A stretch of DNA of 64,000 nt, from positions 1 through 64,000 of the forward strand of contig JAPDOI010000949.1 in NCBI GenBank assembly GCA_029168955.1. The letters are read 5' to 3'. Under the pieces are notes generated by a model. It saw only the letters and a list, made by a program, of their open reading frames with translations. It did not search any database and was not told the origin of the DNA. Positions 61,713 through 64,000 of the stretch are shown in pieces. Positions within the stretch are counted from its first letter, which is position 1; each line of letters opens with the position of its first letter. A program made the position numbers and the translations under genes. This DNA comes from Aplectana chamaeleonis (taxonomy: Eukaryota > Nematoda > Chromadorea > Rhabditida > Cosmocercidae).

Positions 61713-61773
61713 GTGTATTCCATCCACTTCCCCTCAGTTGTAGTGTATCAATTTTTGATCAGTCTTTTTTATG

Positions 61774-62177
61774 ATGGCTGACAGAAAATTGTGCCAGATG
61801 ACTGATGGACAGCCGGCCTCTTTTGACGGAATTCGAAACATTCGACCTCATCTATCTTCCCAATAAGGCGTTTTTAACCGAAACAAACTCTCCTACGTTC
61901 CTAGGTGAGCCCAAAAAAATCATTCGAACCGAAAAACGGTGAGTGGTTTTCAGCGCGTACGATGCCTTTGAAGACAGTGTTCACGATAATCCTCGATCTT
62001 GAGATTAATTGCTGATTCGATTGTTTGGCCCCGGGTAGAACTACCCACCGTTTTTTGGGTTTGAATGATTGGCTGGGCCACGTGCCATTGTGAAGATATA
62101 CGATGTCGAACGTCTCAAATTCCGTCAAAAGAGGCCGCCACTCCGACATTCATCTGGTAAAACTTGCTGACAGCCAT
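61774..62177. mobile_element. Fold-back MITE, ATGGCTGACAG ends
   Basis: Ends ATGGCTGACAG and CTGACAGCCAT, with inverted pairing continuing through CCAGATGA and the GGCCTCTTTTGACGGAATT segment. The interior includes CAGTGTTCACGATAAT (61974), an old A-family MITE end. Confidence 0.7.
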
Positions 62178-62237
62178 TGTATAACTAACTGACCAGCAAT
62201 TGATGCAACGCAAATGGGGAGAAGTTGCTGGGATATA

Positions 62238-63072
62238 CAGTAGCGGTCATAAATCTATTGACATGGTCTTTTCACAGATAATGTTTTCATACATATCTTG
62301 GCTTTGCCTTAGCGAAACTTGATGACACTTTAGTGCGTTACTGGACATCACAACCCGTGCTTTAAACTTACACAATCAAACATGGAATTTATTTATCATT
62401 TTATTGTATTATTTCAAATTAAGAGCATTCCCACCAAACATGGTTATTACAATTCCAGATCCGTGGCAGTTATTCACCATTTGAAGATCTTCTGGACCGT
62501 TGGATAACCTTGTGAGAAAATAGTCTTTATCAGTGTTTTTCTGAAAATTGAAAATTGAACAGATTGTAGTTAATTTTTGGAAATTAACCCCTATAAAACT
62601 ATTCGCCCCAGAACCATTTCACAGTATGTGCTTTATAAGCTTTGACAAAGTACAATTGGTACATAAATTTTGCTCTTTCTCGATAACGTCAAAGAGAGGT
62701 ACTTAATAGGTGCAATATCGCACAATTTTTATTTCGAGTTCATTTTTAAAAACATATTGATAGAGATTCACGTTTTACAAGTTTATACAACGTCCGAAAA
62801 CCTTCGATTGGCGAACAACTGCTACGGGTTTGGAGTTGTAACAGCCATGTTTTGAAAGAATAGTCTTAATTTTAAATATTACCAGGAAATCATAAATAAA
62901 TGCCATATTCAAAAACTTACGCTCAAAAACCTATTTCGTGTATGTGTAAAGCAAGAGTCGCGATGCCCCATAGCATAGTGAAGTTTCATCAATTTTCGCT
63001 AAGGAGAAGCCAAGATATGTTAAAAGCATTATTCGAGAAAAGGCCATGTCAATAGATTTATGATCGCTACTG
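62238..63072. mobile_element. Mariner-type non-autonomous element with long TIRs
   Basis: TA at 62236-62237 and 63073-63074; ends CAGTAGCGGTCATAAATCTA and its inverse. Similarity continues inward for about 170 bp (CATATCTTGGCTT, CTTAGCGAAA). The interior is AT-rich with no transposase. Confidence 0.85.
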
Positions 63073-63074
63073 TA

Positions 63075-63370
63075 TGCATTACACGATTACGTGAAGAGTG
63101 ACTTTCCTACGCACATGGCTTACCTTTTCCTTCCCAACGAATCATCTGAAAGAAAGGTGAACTTCATTTGATCGAGAGATCATGGGTCAACACAGCGATT
63201 CCTAGCGATCGACTCTTCCTTCCTCAAAAGCCGGTTGAGAGAATTTCGGTAAGCAACAGTAGTTTTCAGTGATTTTTTCGCAGTTTTTTCATCCTAGCTG
63301 TCATATAGGGTACTAGAGCTCCCATTATGTGTGAAAAACTCGAAAACGAAATCCAACATAAACGATGCTT
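63075..63370. other. Spacer, nothing recognised
   Basis: No supported feature. Confidence 0.4.
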
Positions 63371-63804
63371 TTAAAGGCAGGTTTCTGGTCAAATAGGGCT
63401 CGAACCTCTCGATTTCCGGTGAAAATTCGGAGACTGATTTTATCGCGGACACTGCCTTTAATTCTCACTGTAACTGTTCGTTGGGACAATGAAATCTTTT
63501 GTGGAACCGTCTTTTGCAACTCTCTACTCTCTGCTGCTTCGTACTTTCTTTCAGACCCAAACTATTACTGTGTTGCCTAAAATATTCTTTCATTTTCGAT
63601 TAGCTCCATTTCACCGGTGACAACCACCGTGAACATGTTCATCCAATCGGACAACTAGTCCAGGCCAGAGAATAATGTCACTGAATTATGACGTTTTAGT
63701 GCGTTTCTCGCTGTTTCTTCGTAATTTTGGTGACACTTGGTTGCCAACGCATTATTTTGAGTGGAAAACTCGGGAACGAAAATCATCGTGAACACTACCT
63801 TTAG
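63371..63804. mobile_element. TTAA MITE ends, nested or deleted A-family copies
   Basis: TTAA plus AGGCAG at 63371, GACACTGCCT plus TTAA at 63452-63461, and ATCGTGAACACTACCT at 63785-63800 followed by TTAG. Either a 91-bp deletion copy lies beside a second element, or one 430-bp element contains an internal end. Confidence 0.5.
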
Positions 63805-64000
63805 AGGCAGTGTTCACGATAAATTTCTTTTCCAATATCTCCACGGTTTACAGAAGGTCTGGTGCTCTATCTAGCGAAGCACGCTTGAAAAGGACGCGAA
63901 AGGCGCGTTTCTGAGCTAAGATAGGTTCTCCCTTGTTTACGTTGATTTTTGAGCGTGGAGGAATTGGGCGCTAGAAGGATGATACCTATCAGTGCAATGA
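63805..64000 (-). mobile_element. TTAA MITE, family A2, cut by window edge
   Basis: Starts AGGCAGTGTTCACGATAAAT immediately after the preceding element and matches 30722-30895 inverted. It continues beyond the window. Confidence 0.8.

Overview
This window looks like repeat-rich intergenic DNA from a eukaryote, most likely a nematode. The reasons are a Tc3-like Tc1/mariner transposon, RTE-type non-LTR retrotransposon pieces, many short TIR elements and short possible introns with nematode-like splice sites. The species assignment is inference; a strongyle or other rhabditid nematode would fit. I found no intact protein-coding gene, no bacterial operon, no CRISPR array and no virus. The only host-gene-like material is a small group of possible exons at 42.4-43.6 kb (minus strand) and one lysine-rich possible terminal exon at 50.5 kb.

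Layout. (1) 1-17.84 kb: one huge tandem array of a 42-bp satellite monomer, roughly 420 copies, each carrying a perfect TGACGTCA palindrome. (2) 17.84-27.16 kb: a nested set of transposons that appears to have been split by an inversion. The two halves of one RTE element lie in opposite orientations, both cut at the same base by the two ends of a TIR transposon (called element E here, 3-bp CTG target duplication). Outside them lie the two ends of a hAT-like element with the same 8-bp target duplication, also in opposite orientation. A 2.6-kb palindrome of the same satellite lies at the presumed breakpoint. (3) 26.3-35.6 kb: TTAA-flanked MITEs, a PIF/Harbinger-like element, a fold-back Tc-type element and short palindromes. 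(4) 35.63-39.71 kb: a 4.08-kb hAT-like element with an exact 8-bp target duplication, containing a 614-bp tandem array. (5) 40-45.9 kb: simple-word repeats, a fold-back MITE and the possible host exons. (6) 45.93-47.53 kb: a complete but dead Tc3-like transposon with 200-bp TIRs. (7) 47.5-64 kb: a Harbinger-like MITE, two more members of the hAT family with TATACTT ends, a second RTE copy in two pieces, a mariner-type MITE with long TIRs, a fold-back MITE and more TTAA MITEs.

The elements do not form a pathway; they record layered transposition. The most interesting point is structural: satellite DNA appears to be carried inside a TIR transposon that landed in a retrotransposon inside a hAT element. 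Inverted satellite blocks then sit exactly where the nest is broken. An assembly artefact at the palindrome must be excluded first.

Limits: boundaries were read by eye, copy counts are estimates, and family names rest on recognisable motifs, TIRs and target duplications rather than database searches.
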